DNA of 64,000 bases from Enterococcus raffinosus (GCF_001886185.1 NZ_JXLA01000010.1:1-64000); one strand, 5' to 3'; shown: positions 1 through 11,938, counted from the stretch's first letter. Program-made: numbers and translations. The notes: a model not told the origin generated them from the sequence alone.

Positions 1-1
1 A

Positions 2-127
2 CTTGAAGCGTTGTTGCCTGCAGCTGGCACTACTTCAAGTCGTCATGTCAAAGTTAACTCTTTGATAGTGGCGGCTTTTTATTATTACGGGAAAGAAATT
101 CAAAAAGATTTCAAACTGTTTTTGTAA
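2..127 (+). CDS. C-terminal end of an unrecognised protein (5' truncated)
   Basis: An open frame enters from the left edge and ends at a TAA at 125-127, giving 41 C-terminal residues. The peptide is mixed polar and aromatic, with a run of three tyrosines and a lysine-rich end, and shows no signal or obvious membrane helix. It sits 43 bases upstream of the DUF1361 gene on the same strand. The fragment is too short to name a family, and its function is unknown. Confidence 0.5.
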   Translation, partial: LEALLPAAGTTSSRHVKVNSLIVAAFYYYGKEIQKDFKLFL

Positions 128-170
128 ATTCTATGGTACCGTTAAAGTATAGAATTTTTTAAGGAGAAGT

Positions 171-791
171 ATGAAGAAAAATTATATGTTTCATTTAGCC
201 GTGTGGGTCTATATTTTATTTATGCATTTTGGGCAACAAACCTTTTCATTTATGGGATTGAATGTTTTTTTAGCGTGGTTACCCATTCTTTTTGCGCAGC
301 TGTTTATTCAGATAAAGGATTCTTGGCGATGGATTTTTGTCCCTCTGTGGCTTTTGTTTTTCCCAAACATTCCGTATTTAATGACAGATTTATTTCACTT
401 GGCTGCTTTAAGGATTTATCAACCAGGCGGGCATTTTTTAATGGACTCTCAAGGATGGTGGTCGTATCTTTTATTAGCATTACCGATCGTCTTGATGGTT
501 TTTATTGGCATGGCTCAGGTATTCAAATTATTTTCAACTATTCAACTCAGTAAAAAACAAAAAGTGAGTAGTGTAACTGTATTAGCGCTCCTTTCTAGTA
601 TCGCAATTTATATTGGCCGATTTGATCGGGTGCATTCCATCGAATTGGTGGCCCATCCTGTGACTGTTTTGAAATTATTAATAGGCAATTGGTCGGTCGA
701 AAAAATTCAATTTGTCTTGATGTTCAGCATTTTACAGTTGGGAATATGGGGACTGATTTCTTATTTACAACAAGAGACGAAAGAAGAATAA
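171..791 (+). CDS. DUF1361 integral membrane protein
   Basis: This 206-residue protein is almost entirely hydrophobic, with about six membrane segments (roughly residues 10-20, 27-46, 52-70, 96-117, 133-149 and 179-199). The segment around residues 64-75, with FFPNIPYLMTDLFHL, matches the conserved core of the DUF1361 family (F-PN-PY--TD--H). The start is supported by AAGGAG at 161-166. The family has no established function. It is followed by a SEDS wall-polymerase gene, but the 89-base gap holds a possible -10 box (TATAAT, 842-847), so the two may be transcribed separately. Confidence 0.8.
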   Translation: MKKNYMFHLAVWVYILFMHFGQQTFSFMGLNVFLAWLPILFAQLFIQIKDSWRWIFVPLWLLFFPNIPYLMTDLFHLAALRIYQPGGHFLMDSQGWWSYLLLALPIVLMVFIGMAQVFKLFSTIQLSKKQKVSSVTVLALLSSIAIYIGRFDRVHSIELVAHPVTVLKLLIGNWSVEKIQFVLMFSILQLGIWGLISYLQQETKEE

Positions 792-880
792 AGATTTTGC
801 AAAGTCAGCGATGCTTGCTTTTCTTTAGGCAAAGAAGCGTCTATAATAGAGCGAGTATACTGGTGGAAAAGAGATGAACG

Positions 881-2080
881 ATGGATAGACTAAAAAAGAA
901 TAATGATGATAGCCGGATTGATTATGGCGTCATTTTACCCGTATTTTTATTATGTTTGATCGGGATGCTGTCACTATATGTAGCGTTGACTCATGATACT
1001 ATCAGAGATCCAAATGTTTTTCGTGGGCTTGCGATGCAGGCGATTTGGTATGTAGTTGGAGCATTAGCCGTTGTAATTATCATTCATTTAGATGCAAAGC
1101 TCCTGTGGCGTCTGACGCCATTTTTATATGTTATTGGTTTGGCCGTTATGTTGGCATTGTTGAAATATTACGATCCTGCATTGGCTGCTTCAACAGGTTC
1201 AAAAAACTGGTTCAAGTTTGGTACATTTACATTCCAGCCATCGGAATTAATGAAAATCGCCTATATTTTAATGATGGCATTGATTATTACCAAACACAAC
1301 GTAACGAATAAACTGCATTCGTTAAAGTCTGATGTCTTTTTAATTGGTAAGATGCTGCTAGTGACCCTCCCAGTGCTTGGGTTGATTTTGGCACAAAAGG
1401 ATTTTGGAACGATGTTAGTTTTCTTAGCCATTTTTTCAGGAATGTTTCTGATGTCGGGAATATCTTGGTTGATTTTAGTTCCGGCGATTGTGTTAGCAGT
1501 AGTTGTAGGCGGGACCTTGATCTTTTTAGTAACGACGGATTCTGGACGAGAACTGCTTACTCATATTGGTTTTAAGAATTATCAATTTGCCCGAATTGAC
1601 TCATGGCTAGAGCCTTTTCATGATCCTCAGGGGAAAAGCTATCAATTGGCTCGTTCATTGATGGCGATTGGTTCTGGCGGAATGTTCGGAACGGGCTATA
1701 ATGTTAGTCATGTCTATGTGCCAGTACGTGAATCCGATATGATTTTCACTGTAATCGGAGAAAATTTTGGGTTTATTGGCGGGGCCTTTGTGATTTTGCT
1801 TTATTTTATTTTGATTTATCGAATGATTCGGTTATGCTTTGACATGAATAATGAATTTTATGCTTATATCGCTTCAGGAATTATCATGATGATGCTGTTT
1901 CATGTTTTTGAAAATATTGGGGCAAATATTGGATTGCTGCCATTAACAGGGATTCCACTACCATTTATCAGTCAAGGAGGATCATCGATCTTAGGAAATA
2001 TGATCGGGATTGGCTTAATTTTATCGATGCGCTATCAAAGTGCGAATAAGAAACCTATTAGGAGGACACGCAGTGCTTAA
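881..2080 (+). CDS. rodA: SEDS-family peptidoglycan polymerase, RodA type
   Basis: This 399-residue multi-spanning protein (about ten TM segments) belongs to the FtsW/RodA/SpoVE SEDS family, which polymerises lipid II glycan strands together with a class B penicillin-binding protein. Recognisable signatures are GSKNWFKFG followed by FQPSELMK near residue 107-127, the VPVRESDMIFTVIGENFGF loop near residue 280, and the C-terminal GIPLPFISQGGSS motif. The gene lies far from the dcw cluster, and the N-terminus resembles Lactobacillales RodA, so RodA is preferred to FtsW, though this is inference. Its last 8 bases overlap the ArsC-like gene, which suggests translational coupling. Confidence 0.85.
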   Translation: MDRLKKNNDDSRIDYGVILPVFLLCLIGMLSLYVALTHDTIRDPNVFRGLAMQAIWYVVGALAVVIIIHLDAKLLWRLTPFLYVIGLAVMLALLKYYDPALAASTGSKNWFKFGTFTFQPSELMKIAYILMMALIITKHNVTNKLHSLKSDVFLIGKMLLVTLPVLGLILAQKDFGTMLVFLAIFSGMFLMSGISWLILVPAIVLAVVVGGTLIFLVTTDSGRELLTHIGFKNYQFARIDSWLEPFHDPQGKSYQLARSLMAIGSGGMFGTGYNVSHVYVPVRESDMIFTVIGENFGFIGGAFVILLYFILIYRMIRLCFDMNNEFYAYIASGIIMMMLFHVFENIGANIGLLPLTGIPLPFISQGGSSILGNMIGIGLILSMRYQSANKKPIRRTRSA

Positions 2081-2426
2081 ATTTTATTGGTATCCTAAAT
2101 GTTCAACCTGTCGTAAAGCAAAAGCTTGGCTGGATCAAGCGGGAATTGATTATGAAACGATTGATTTGGTTCAAGAGACACCTTCAGCTGATACTTTTGA
2201 AAAGTGGCTCACAGCTAGTGATCTGCCTGTAAGAAGATTTTTTAATACAAGCGGCATGAAATATCGTGAGCTTGGATTGAAGGATAAGATGGCTGAATTA
2301 TCCGTTAAAGAAGCTAGTGATTTATTGGCAAGCGATGGGATGCTGGTGAAGCGCCCGTTGTTAATCAAAGATGATCAATTTTTATTAAATGGTTTTAAAG
2401 AAACAACTTACGAAGGAGCGTTTTAA
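2073..2426 (+). CDS. ArsC/Spx-fold thioredoxin-like protein
   Basis: This 117-residue protein begins at GTG 2073, chosen because a perfect AGGAGG lies at 2060-2065. A longer frame from 2040 would start with no ribosome-binding site. The N-terminal YPKCSTCRKAKAWL contains a CxxC pair (Cys10, Cys13), followed by the typical ArsC-family body with the RRFFNTSG and RPLL segments. Proteins of this YffB/Spx-like branch are glutaredoxin-fold; arsenate reduction is not established for them, and no arsenic genes are nearby. It overlaps rodA and is 4 bases from gcvH, so the three probably form one operon. Confidence 0.8.
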   Translation: MLKFYWYPKCSTCRKAKAWLDQAGIDYETIDLVQETPSADTFEKWLTASDLPVRRFFNTSGMKYRELGLKDKMAELSVKEASDLLASDGMLVKRPLLIKDDQFLLNGFKETTYEGAF

Positions 2427-2430
2427 ATAA

Positions 2431-2763
2431 ATGAGTTACTTGAAAAAAAATGAAGGTCTATGGATCTTGCACAATGATAAAGATTTTTGTATGGGATTAA
2501 CAGCAGAGATGGCAGAAACGCTTGGCGAGGTGACGTTCATTTCTTTACCAAAAATTGGTCAAACGGTTAAGGCTGGAGAACCTTTATTAGAGATTGAAGC
2601 TGAAAAAGCTGTTCAAGAATTCAAAAGTCCATTAACAGGTGTCGTTTCCTCAGTTAGTGAAAAAGTTTTGGCTGATCCGGCCGCGCTGAATGTAAAAGAA
2701 GAATTAGATGCCTGGATCTTGTCATTACGTGAAGTTGATGTCGACGAGTTTGAAAACTTATAA
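2431..2763 (+). CDS. gcvH: Glycine cleavage H-like lipoyl carrier protein
   Basis: This 110-residue protein has the single hammerhead lipoyl domain of GcvH. The lipoylation lysine is in EAEKAVQEFKSPLTG, matching the canonical E-x-x-K-A motif. GAAGGAG at 2412-2418 precedes the start. No glycine cleavage P, T or L protein gene is in the window. In Firmicutes such solitary GcvH proteins often serve as the lipoate entry point for transfer to other enzymes, which is inference here. It is the last gene of the rodA transcript, and the metNIQ promoter begins 19 bases after its stop. Confidence 0.85.
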   Translation: MSYLKKNEGLWILHNDKDFCMGLTAEMAETLGEVTFISLPKIGQTVKAGEPLLEIEAEKAVQEFKSPLTGVVSSVSEKVLADPAALNVKEELDAWILSLREVDVDEFENL

Positions 2764-2782
2764 AGAAATTTTCATTTGATGT

Positions 2783-2811
2783 TTGACAGGATAAAATCTC
2801 CTTGATATAAT
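2783..2811 (+). promoter_or_regulatory. Sigma-A promoter of the met operon
   Basis: A consensus -35 TTGACA (2783-2788) and a consensus -10 TATAAT (2806-2811) are separated by exactly 17 bases. Transcription would start near 2818, just before the T-box leader. Both hexamers are perfect, so basal initiation is expected to be strong and control to be exerted in the leader. Confidence 0.85.
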
Positions 2812-2819
2812 CCTTTCAT

Positions 2820-3113
2820 ACACATGAGAAAGCGATGAAAAGAAAAGTACATCTGATTAAAGTACAAAGAGAGCTCCAGTATGCTGAAAAGGAGTTACGG
2901 AAATGAGATGGAAAATGGTCTTTGAGCAGGATGGACGAAGCAGGTGCCAAGTCTATCACGGGAGTGCCCGTTACAGCACCTCAGTATACGTGGAAAACAA
3001 GTACTGGCAGAGGTTGTGATCGTAAGGTCAGAACGAATTTTAGGTGGTAACACGGAAGTCAAACTTTCGTCCTAAGTGTACATTCGTACATTTTTTAGGG
3101 CGGAAGTTTTTTT
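2820..3113 (+). promoter_or_regulatory. T-box leader of metNIQ (methionine)
   Basis: The signature T-box AGGTGGTAACACGG lies at 3042-3055, where uncharged tRNA acceptor ends pair. Stem I can close with CAAAGA (2865-2870) and TCTTTG (2919-2924) and contains a CTCC/GGAG helix plus ATG triplets at 2903-2905 and 2908-2910, consistent with a methionine specifier. A further helix pairs GGTGC (2943-2947) with GCACC (2976-2980). The downstream genes are a methionine importer, which fits tRNA-Met sensing. The exact specifier triplet is not proven. Confidence 0.85.
3062..3113 (+). terminator. Conditional terminator of the met T-box
   Basis: A 14-bp stem pairs 3062-3075 with 3095-3108 and is followed by a T run (3107-3113). 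It competes with the antiterminator formed by the T-box sequence just upstream. Transcription should stop here when methionyl-tRNA is charged. Confidence 0.85.
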
Positions 3114-3236
3114 GTGGTTTTAGAAGAAATGAATTTCGTGAGTTCCGAGCCAGCTGTGGCCGGACTGATCCTATCTAGGGTATCTGTGATGAATAGTTAT
3201 CCGCAAGTTGGATATGTGAAAGGGAGTAAGAGAAAC

Positions 3237-4271
3237 ATGGCATTGATTGAGTTAAATCAAGTAGGGAAAAGTTTTACCGGCAAAACGGGACCAATCCACG
3301 CAGTCAATAGAATCAATTTAGCGATCGAAGAAAAGGATGTTTACGGCATCGTAGGTTATTCGGGTGCTGGAAAGAGCACACTGGTTCGATTGCTGAATGG
3401 ATTAGAGACACCAACAGCTGGACAAGTTCTAGTAAATGGTGAAGACGTGGCTACATTGCAGGGACCTGCTTTAAGAACATTTCGGAAAAAAGTTGGAATG
3501 ATTTTCCAGCATTTCAATCTATTATGGTCACGAACGGTCATCGAAAATATTCAATTACCATTAGAGTTGGCAGGTGTAGTCAAAGATCAACGAAAGAAGA
3601 AAGCAGAAGAATTATTGAGTCTTGTGGGGCTTGATGGAAGAGGGGACGCTTACCCTTCTCAATTATCAGGTGGACAAAAACAAAGAGTCGGTATCGCACG
3701 AGCCTTAGCCAATGATCCAGACATCTTGCTTTGTGATGAGGCGACAAGTGCACTAGACCCCCAGACAACGGAAGAAGTTTTAGAGCTATTAGCAAATATC
3801 AATAAACAGCTTGGATTGACAATTGTGTTGATCACACATGAGATGAATGTGATTCGTAAAATCTGTAACAAGGTCGCTGTGATGGAATTAGGAAAAATCG
3901 TAGAGGAAGGCTCTGTTCGAGAAGTTTTCCGCCATCCACAACAGGAAGTGACCAAGATTTTCGTTCAACAGGATCTTGAGCCAAAAGCAGACCCATCTGA
4001 GTTATTGAAAGAATTTATTAAAGAAAATCCAAAAGGCACGTTAGCGACTTTGCACTTCTTAGAAGACAATGCCAATGAACCGGTCGTTTCTCAGGCGATA
4101 CGCAAGTTTCCAATTAGTATTAGTATCGTCTATGGAAATATCGAACGTGTAACTGGAAATTCTTTTGGCACACTGACGGTTCAATTTACAGGAGACACCG
4201 ATAAAATCGAAGAAGCCATCAACTTTATTGAGACTCAACAAGTTGGAGTGGAGGTGCTGCATCGTGGATAA
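3237..4271 (+). CDS. metN: Methionine ABC transporter ATP-binding protein
   Basis: This 344-residue ATPase energises methionine import. Walker A is GYSGAGKS (residues 40-47), the ABC signature LSGGQ is at 143-147, and Walker B with DEATSALDP follows near 162-174. The C-terminal 80 residues resemble the NIL ligand-sensing domain of MetN, which inhibits transport when methionine accumulates. The start is ATG 3237, with AGGGAG at 3221-3226. An in-frame GTG at 3114 lies in the terminator tail and lacks a ribosome-binding site. It overlaps metI by 8 bases. Confidence 0.95.
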   Translation: MALIELNQVGKSFTGKTGPIHAVNRINLAIEEKDVYGIVGYSGAGKSTLVRLLNGLETPTAGQVLVNGEDVATLQGPALRTFRKKVGMIFQHFNLLWSRTVIENIQLPLELAGVVKDQRKKKAEELLSLVGLDGRGDAYPSQLSGGQKQRVGIARALANDPDILLCDEATSALDPQTTEEVLELLANINKQLGLTIVLITHEMNVIRKICNKVAVMELGKIVEEGSVREVFRHPQQEVTKIFVQQDLEPKADPSELLKEFIKENPKGTLATLHFLEDNANEPVVSQAIRKFPISISIVYGNIERVTGNSFGTLTVQFTGDTDKIEEAINFIETQQVGVEVLHRG

Positions 4272-4950
4272 GAGCTTTTCAGAAACGTATCTAAATTTTC
4301 AACAGGTGTCTTGGGATACCTTAAAAGAAGCGATCAATGATACATTGTTTATGACCATTGTTTCCATGCTGATTGTTTTTGTTCTAGGATTGCTGTTAGG
4401 TTTACTGCTATATTCATTAGGAAGAAAGCATTCAGCAGCCCGCAGTATCTTGTATGGATTGGTATCTATTCTTAGCAACATTTTCCGATCCACGCCATTT
4501 ATGATCCTAATGGTGTTGATCATTCCGTTTACTAAAGCTTTGGTAGGAACAATGTTAGGAGCCAAAGCCGCGATTCCAGCCTTGGTTTTATCAGCAGCAC
4601 CATTTTATGCGCGATTAGTCGAAATTGCTTTTCGTGAAGTGGATTCAGGAGTTTTAGAAGCGGCGGATGCTATGGGAGCAAGCTATTTTCAAACTATTTA
4701 CAAGGTGTTAATTCCGGAAAGCTTGCCCGCATTGATTTCAGGACTAACAGTCACATCGGTATCCATGATTGGATTTACCGCAATGGCTGGGGCGATAGGA
4801 GCAGGCGGACTTGGAGCACTAGCTTGGCAGGAAGGGTATCAACGGGGAAATTACACGGTTACTTTAGTAGCGACGGTGATTATCCTCATTATCGTATTCA
4901 TTGTTCAAGGGATTGGCGATTTCTTGACAAAACGAACAGATAAACGGTAA
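4264..4950 (+). CDS. metI: Methionine ABC transporter permease
   Basis: This 228-residue permease has about five TM segments and the inner-membrane transport signature around EAADAMGASYFQTIYKVLIP (the EAA loop that contacts MetN). The start is GTG 4264, supported by TGGAGGTG at 4249-4256. The longer frame from 4228 has no matching site. The overlap with metN implies coupled translation and equal stoichiometry. MetI forms the channel of the MetNIQ importer for L- and D-methionine. Confidence 0.93.
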   Translation: MDKSFSETYLNFQQVSWDTLKEAINDTLFMTIVSMLIVFVLGLLLGLLLYSLGRKHSAARSILYGLVSILSNIFRSTPFMILMVLIIPFTKALVGTMLGAKAAIPALVLSAAPFYARLVEIAFREVDSGVLEAADAMGASYFQTIYKVLIPESLPALISGLTVTSVSMIGFTAMAGAIGAGGLGALAWQEGYQRGNYTVTLVATVIILIIVFIVQGIGDFLTKRTDKR

Positions 4951-5025
4951 CAATTAAAACAAGAGAAACAAAAATTTATCTCTTTGAAAATATAAACTGA
5001 TTAAAACTATTAGGGGGAACGAACA

Positions 5026-5868
5026 ATGAAAAAGAAAATTTTAGGTTTTGCGGCAGTAGCTTTATTAACGGTAGGATTAGCAGCTTGTGGAAATGGAGAT
5101 TCAGGTTCATCAGACAGCAGCAGTAAAGAAAAAAGTGATACATTAGTTGTAGGAGCTTCTCCAACACCTCACGCTGAAATTTTAGAACATGTAAAACCGT
5201 TACTTGAAAAAGAAGGCGTGAATTTAGAAATTAAAAAATTCGATGATTATGTATTACCAAATAAGGCATTAGCCGATAAGGATATCGATGCCAATTATTT
5301 CCAACACAAGCCTTTCTTTGAGAAAGCCGTAAAAGAAAATGACTACAAATTCACCGATGCCGGTGCGATCCATATCGAACCAATGGGCTTATATTCTAAG
5401 AAGATCAAAGATATCAAGGACTTAAAAGATGGTGCGACGATAATTACATCGAGTTCTGAATCTGATTGGGGTCGTATTATCACCATTTTACAAGATGCTG
5501 GACTAGTTAAAGTAAAAGATGGAGTAGATTTAGAAACAGCCACGTTTGATGACATCGCTGAAAATCCTAAGAAATTGAAATTTGACCACTCGATTGATCC
5601 TGCTTTGCTAGCAACAACCTACAGCAATGACGAAGGTGATTTAGTAGCAATCAATGCCAACTTTGCTTATGGTGCAGGGTTGAACCCAGTAAAAGATGCT
5701 GTGTTGCTTGAAAAAGACACATCACCATATGCAAATATTCTTGCTGTTCGTACGGAAGATAAAGACGATGCTCGCGTCAAGAAATTAGTCAAAGTCTTAC
5801 ACGAAAAAGATGTACAAGACTGGATCTTAGAAAAATGGGATGGCTCTGTAAAACCGGTAAATGAATAA
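5026..5868 (+). CDS. metQ: Methionine-binding lipoprotein of the ABC importer
   Basis: This 280-residue NlpA/MetQ-family protein carries a lipoprotein signal ending in LAAC, with the lipidated Cys at residue 21, followed by a Ser-rich linker. The mature part contains the family's ASPTPHAEIL and YFQHKPF motifs. It captures methionine outside the membrane and delivers it to MetI. It is 75 bases after metI and is followed by a strong terminator, so it closes the T-box-controlled operon. Confidence 0.94.
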   Translation: MKKKILGFAAVALLTVGLAACGNGDSGSSDSSSKEKSDTLVVGASPTPHAEILEHVKPLLEKEGVNLEIKKFDDYVLPNKALADKDIDANYFQHKPFFEKAVKENDYKFTDAGAIHIEPMGLYSKKIKDIKDLKDGATIITSSSESDWGRIITILQDAGLVKVKDGVDLETATFDDIAENPKKLKFDHSIDPALLATTYSNDEGDLVAINANFAYGAGLNPVKDAVLLEKDTSPYANILAVRTEDKDDARVKKLVKVLHEKDVQDWILEKWDGSVKPVNE

Positions 5869-5879
5869 GTGATAATTTA

Positions 5880-5914
5880 GCGTTAGAAGAGGACTTTCTT
5901 CTAACGCTTTTTTT
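5880..5914 (+). terminator. Rho-independent terminator after metQ
   Basis: An 11-bp perfect stem (GCGTTAGAAGA with its complement at 5897-5907) has a 6-base loop and is followed by seven T residues. Confidence 0.93.
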
Positions 5915-6025
5915 GTATGATAAGAATTTAAAGTTAGAATCATTTTTCCTTTATAAAAAGTTTTTTATTAAGATGCTACCTGATACACTTAACATATGAA
6001 TCTAAATAGGAAAGGAATAACTGTA

Positions 6026-6463
6026 ATGAAAGTAAAAGGAAGTTGTCTATGTGGTGCGGTAAAAATTAATATTTCTGATGTAGCAGAAGAAATCACCATC
6101 TGTCATTGTCACATGTGTCAAAAGTTTTTTGGCGGGCCATTTATGTCATTGGCAGGGGTAACGCCGAAGGATTTTACTTTTACCGGAAAGGAGCAGCTGC
6201 ATCGTTTTCAATCATCGGAATGGGCAGTACGAGGTTCCTGTAAAAAGTGCGGCAGCAGTTTGTTCTACTATAGCCTAGCGGATGATAAGTATTATTTCCC
6301 AGCGGGTCTGTTTGATGAAGTCGATCAGGCCAAGCTAATGGAGGAAATCTTTTATGATCAAAAACCTGCTTTCTTCCATTATAAAGAACCGACTGAAAAA
6401 TTAACGGAGGCTGCGTTTTTGGAAAAGCTTTTCCAAGAGCCAGAGGAACATCTTTTAGGGTGA
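6026..6463 (+). CDS. GFA/CENP-V family zinc protein
   Basis: This 145-residue protein has the zinc-binding cysteine pattern of the glutathione-dependent formaldehyde-activating (GFA) fold. It shows CxCG at residues 7-10, CHCHMC with Cys26, Cys28 and Cys31, and CKKC with Cys72 and Cys75. The start at ATG 6026 is preceded by AAAGGAAT (6011-6018); an upstream in-frame ATG at 5996 lacks a site. True glutathione-formaldehyde activity is doubtful for most members, so the substrate is unknown. It stands alone between the met and suf operons. Confidence 0.82.
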   Translation: MKVKGSCLCGAVKINISDVAEEITICHCHMCQKFFGGPFMSLAGVTPKDFTFTGKEQLHRFQSSEWAVRGSCKKCGSSLFYYSLADDKYYFPAGLFDEVDQAKLMEEIFYDQKPAFFHYKEPTEKLTEAAFLEKLFQEPEEHLLG

Positions 6464-6522
6464 ACAAATTTATAATTATTCTAAATAAAAGGCTCTTTTT
6501 TAAAAGAAAATTGGTGAATCAG

Positions 6523-6551
6523 TTTGTATTCCATTCTCATTTAGTCTAAAA
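6523..6551 (+). promoter_or_regulatory. Probable promoter of the suf operon
   Basis: TTTGTA (6523-6528) and TAAAAT (6546-6551) are 17 bases apart and lie 36 bases before the sufC start. Both boxes deviate from consensus, so this is a moderate call. No clear regulator site was recognised. Confidence 0.45.
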
Positions 6552-6587
6552 TATGTGAGAACGAGAAAAAATTTTGGAGGTACATTC

Positions 6588-7358
6588 ATGTCAGTTTTAG
6601 AAATCAAAGACTTACACGTTGCCATTGAAGATAAAGAGATTTTAAAAGGTGTAAACCTTGTGATGAAAACGGGAGAAATCCACGCCATCATGGGACCAAA
6701 CGGTACAGGTAAATCTACCTTATCAGCGGCAATCATGGGGAACCCAAACTACGAAGTTACAAAAGGGGAAATCCTTTTCGACGGAAAAAATATTTTAGAT
6801 TTAGAGGTAGATGAGCGCGCACGCTTAGGGCTATTTTTAGCGATGCAATACCCAAGTGAGATTCCAGGAATTAGTAATGCAGAGTTCATGCGGGCAGCAA
6901 TGAACGCTCGTCGTGAAGAAGACGACAAAATCTCTGTTATGCAATTCTTGAAAAAATTAGATAAAAAAATGGAACTATTGAACATGCCAGAAGAAATGGC
7001 TGAACGCTATTTGAACGAAGGCTTCTCTGGTGGGGAAAAGAAACGGAACGAAATTTTACAGTTATTAATGATCGAACCAACGTTTGCAATCTTAGATGAA
7101 ATCGATTCTGGTCTAGATATTGACGCCTTGAAAGTCGTAGCTAAAGGAATTAACGAAATGCGCGGCGAAGAATTCGGTGCGTTGATCATTACCCATTATC
7201 AACGTCTATTGAACTACATCGTACCTGATGTGGTGCATATTATGATGGATGGACGAGTAGTCTTGACTGGCGATGCAGAATTAGCGAAACGTTTAGAAGC
7301 TGAAGGCTATGCAGGGATTTCTGCTGAATTAGGTATCGATTACAAAGAAGAAGTTTAG
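6588..7358 (+). CDS. sufC: SUF Fe-S assembly ATPase SufC
   Basis: This 256-residue ABC-type ATPase has Walker A GPNGTGKS (residues 36-43), the SufC-specific signature FSGGEKKRNEILQ, and Walker B leading into DEIDSGLD. It partners SufB and SufD in the SufBCD scaffold on which Fe-S clusters are built. The start at ATG 6588 follows GGAGG at 6576-6580 at good spacing; the longer frame from 6555 is not supported. It is the first gene of a five-gene operon in the Firmicute order sufCDSUB. Confidence 0.96.
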   Translation: MSVLEIKDLHVAIEDKEILKGVNLVMKTGEIHAIMGPNGTGKSTLSAAIMGNPNYEVTKGEILFDGKNILDLEVDERARLGLFLAMQYPSEIPGISNAEFMRAAMNARREEDDKISVMQFLKKLDKKMELLNMPEEMAERYLNEGFSGGEKKRNEILQLLMIEPTFAILDEIDSGLDIDALKVVAKGINEMRGEEFGALIITHYQRLLNYIVPDVVHIMMDGRVVLTGDAELAKRLEAEGYAGISAELGIDYKEEV

Positions 7359-7371
7359 GAGGGCAAGATAG

Positions 7372-10344
<2,973 letters not shown>

Positions 10345-10413
10345 ATGAGTGAACGACTAATCTTTTTTTAGTCAGAAAATGAATACATTAAAACGAATAA
10401 GGAGCGGGAATAC

Positions 10414-11808
10414 ATGAGTGTACCTGAAATGCAAGAGGAATATCAATTTGGCTTCCACGATGATATTGAACCAGTCTTTACGACGGGTGAAGGTCTGTCA
10501 GAAGAAGTCATTCGCGAAATCTCCCGCGCAAAAGGAGAACCAGAATGGATGTTGGATTTCCGTTTGAAATCCTTAGAAACATTCAGGAAATTAGATATGC
10601 CCAATTACGGACCTGATTTGTCCGAATTGGATTACGATAAAATTAATTACTTCATTCGTTCAAGCGATAAGCCAGCTCGTGATTGGGATGATGTGCCAGA
10701 AGAAATCAAGACGACCTTTGAACGTCTTGGGATTCCAGAAGCAGAACGTGCATACTTAGCTGGTGCTTCTGCCCAATACGAATCAGAAGTGGTATATCAC
10801 AATATGAAAGACGAGTTCACCAAATTAGGGATCGTCTTTACAGATACCGATTCAGCCTTGAAGGAGTATCCTGAATTGTTCAAGGAATACTTCGGCACAT
10901 TAGTACCACCATCAGACAATAAATTGGCTGCGTTAAACTCAGCTGCTTGGTCTGGCGGAACTTTTATCTACGTGCCAAAAGGTGTGAAAACCGATATTCC
11001 GATCCAGTCGTACTTCCGTATCAACTCGGCAAATACCGGACAATTCGAACGTACACTGATCATCGTCGACGAAGGTGCCAGCATCAACTATGTCGAAGGT
11101 TGTACGGCTCCAACGTATTCTTCTGACAGCTTGCATGCGGCAGTCGTAGAAGTTTTCGTAAAAAAAGACGGCTACTGCCGTTATACGACGATCCAAAACT
11201 GGTCAAACAATGTATATAGTTTGGAAACCAAACGTGGACAAGCTCAAGAAAATGCGACAATGGAATGGGTCGACGGCAACTTAGGCTCAAAAGTAACCAT
11301 GAAATACCCAAGTGTTTACATGGAAGGTAAAGGCGCCAGAGGTACAATGCTATCAATCGCTGTAGCCGGAAAAAACATTGTGTTAGATAACGGTGCCCGG
11401 ATGATCCATAATGCACCAAATACATCCAGCTCGATTGTTTCAAAATCCATCGCCAAAGACGGCGGCGCAGTAGATTACCGCGGAACTGTCCGCTTCGGTC
11501 GAAACAGTGCTGGCTCATTCAGCCACATCGAGTGCGATACGATTATCATGGATGATCAATCAAGTTCGGATACGATTCCGTATAATGAGATCCTGAATGG
11601 AAATGTATCTTTAGAACACGAAGCGAAGGTTTCAAAAATCTCCGAAGAACAATTGTACTATCTAATGAGTCGCGGTATCTCTGAACAAGAAGCGACTGAG
11701 ATGATCGTAATGGGATTCGTTGAACCATTCACCAAAGAATTACCAATGGAATACGCTGTGGAACTTAACCGTCTGATTCAGTATGAGATGGAAGGGTCTG
11801 TGGGGTAA
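10414..11808 (+). CDS. sufB: SUF scaffold protein SufB
   Basis: This 464-residue beta-helix protein is the core scaffold of the SufBC2D machine. Features include the [15 protein letters not shown] segment, the long repetitive beta region, and the C-terminal [21 protein letters not shown] motif with the conserved Cys and His region. A ribosome-binding AAGGAGCGGG precedes the ATG. It ends the suf operon and is followed by a clear terminator. Confidence 0.95.
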   Translation: MSVPEMQEEYQFGFHDDIEPVFTTGEGLSEEVIREISRAKGEPEWMLDFRLKSLETFRKLDMPNYGPDLSELDYDKINYFIRSSDKPARDWDDVPEEIKTTFERLGIPEAERAYLAGASAQYESEVVYHNMKDEFTKLGIVFTDTDSALKEYPELFKEYFGTLVPPSDNKLAALNSAAWSGGTFIYVPKGVKTDIPIQSYFRINSANTGQFERTLIIVDEGASINYVEGCTAPTYSSDSLHAAVVEVFVKKDGYCRYTTIQNWSNNVYSLETKRGQAQENATMEWVDGNLGSKVTMKYPSVYMEGKGARGTMLSIAVAGKNIVLDNGARMIHNAPNTSSSIVSKSIAKDGGAVDYRGTVRFGRNSAGSFSHIECDTIIMDDQSSSDTIPYNEILNGNVSLEHEAKVSKISEEQLYYLMSRGISEQEATEMIVMGFVEPFTKELPMEYAVELNRLIQYEMEGSVG

Positions 11809-11822
11809 TACTTGTTTATATG

Positions 11823-11856
11823 CTAGAAACCTTGATGTATGGGTTTCTAGTTTTTT
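11823..11856 (+). terminator. Terminator of the suf operon
   Basis: CTAGAAACC (11823-11831) pairs perfectly with GGTTTCTAG (11842-11850), followed by six T residues. Confidence 0.9.
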
Positions 11857-11910
11857 AATAGAAAATTTTGCTTGAGACAAAATATGAAAAGATTTGGACA
11901 CAGAAAATAG

Positions 11911-11938
11911 GTCTCGTCACCTTATTTCGTGACGAGAC
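11911..11938. repeat. Perfect inverted repeat between convergent genes
   Basis: GTCTCGTCAC (11911-11920) and GTGACGAGAC (11929-11938) form a 10-bp stem with an 8-base loop. It lies between sufB and the minus-strand CorC gene. There is only a weak T-rich tail on either strand, so it may be a poor bidirectional terminator or a copy of an intergenic hairpin repeat. The rest of the 208-base gap shows no gene. Confidence 0.6.

Noticed and set aside
2040-2072. Upstream extension of the ArsC-like protein
   Set aside because: It lies inside rodA without a ribosome site; GTG 2073 has a perfect AGGAGG.
3114-3236. Upstream extension of metN by 41 residues from GTG 3114
   Set aside because: The GTG is in the tail of the T-box terminator, has no ribosome site, and the extension does not resemble MetN.
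5343-5555. Minus-strand open frame inside metQ
   Set aside because: It is antisense to a well-conserved gene and has no ribosome site or recognisable product; the same applies to many similar frames in sufC, sufB, rnfC and ftsZ.
11911-11938. Inverted repeat as a mobile-element end
   Set aside because: No second copy, target duplication or transposase is present; a hairpin in a convergent gap is the simpler reading.
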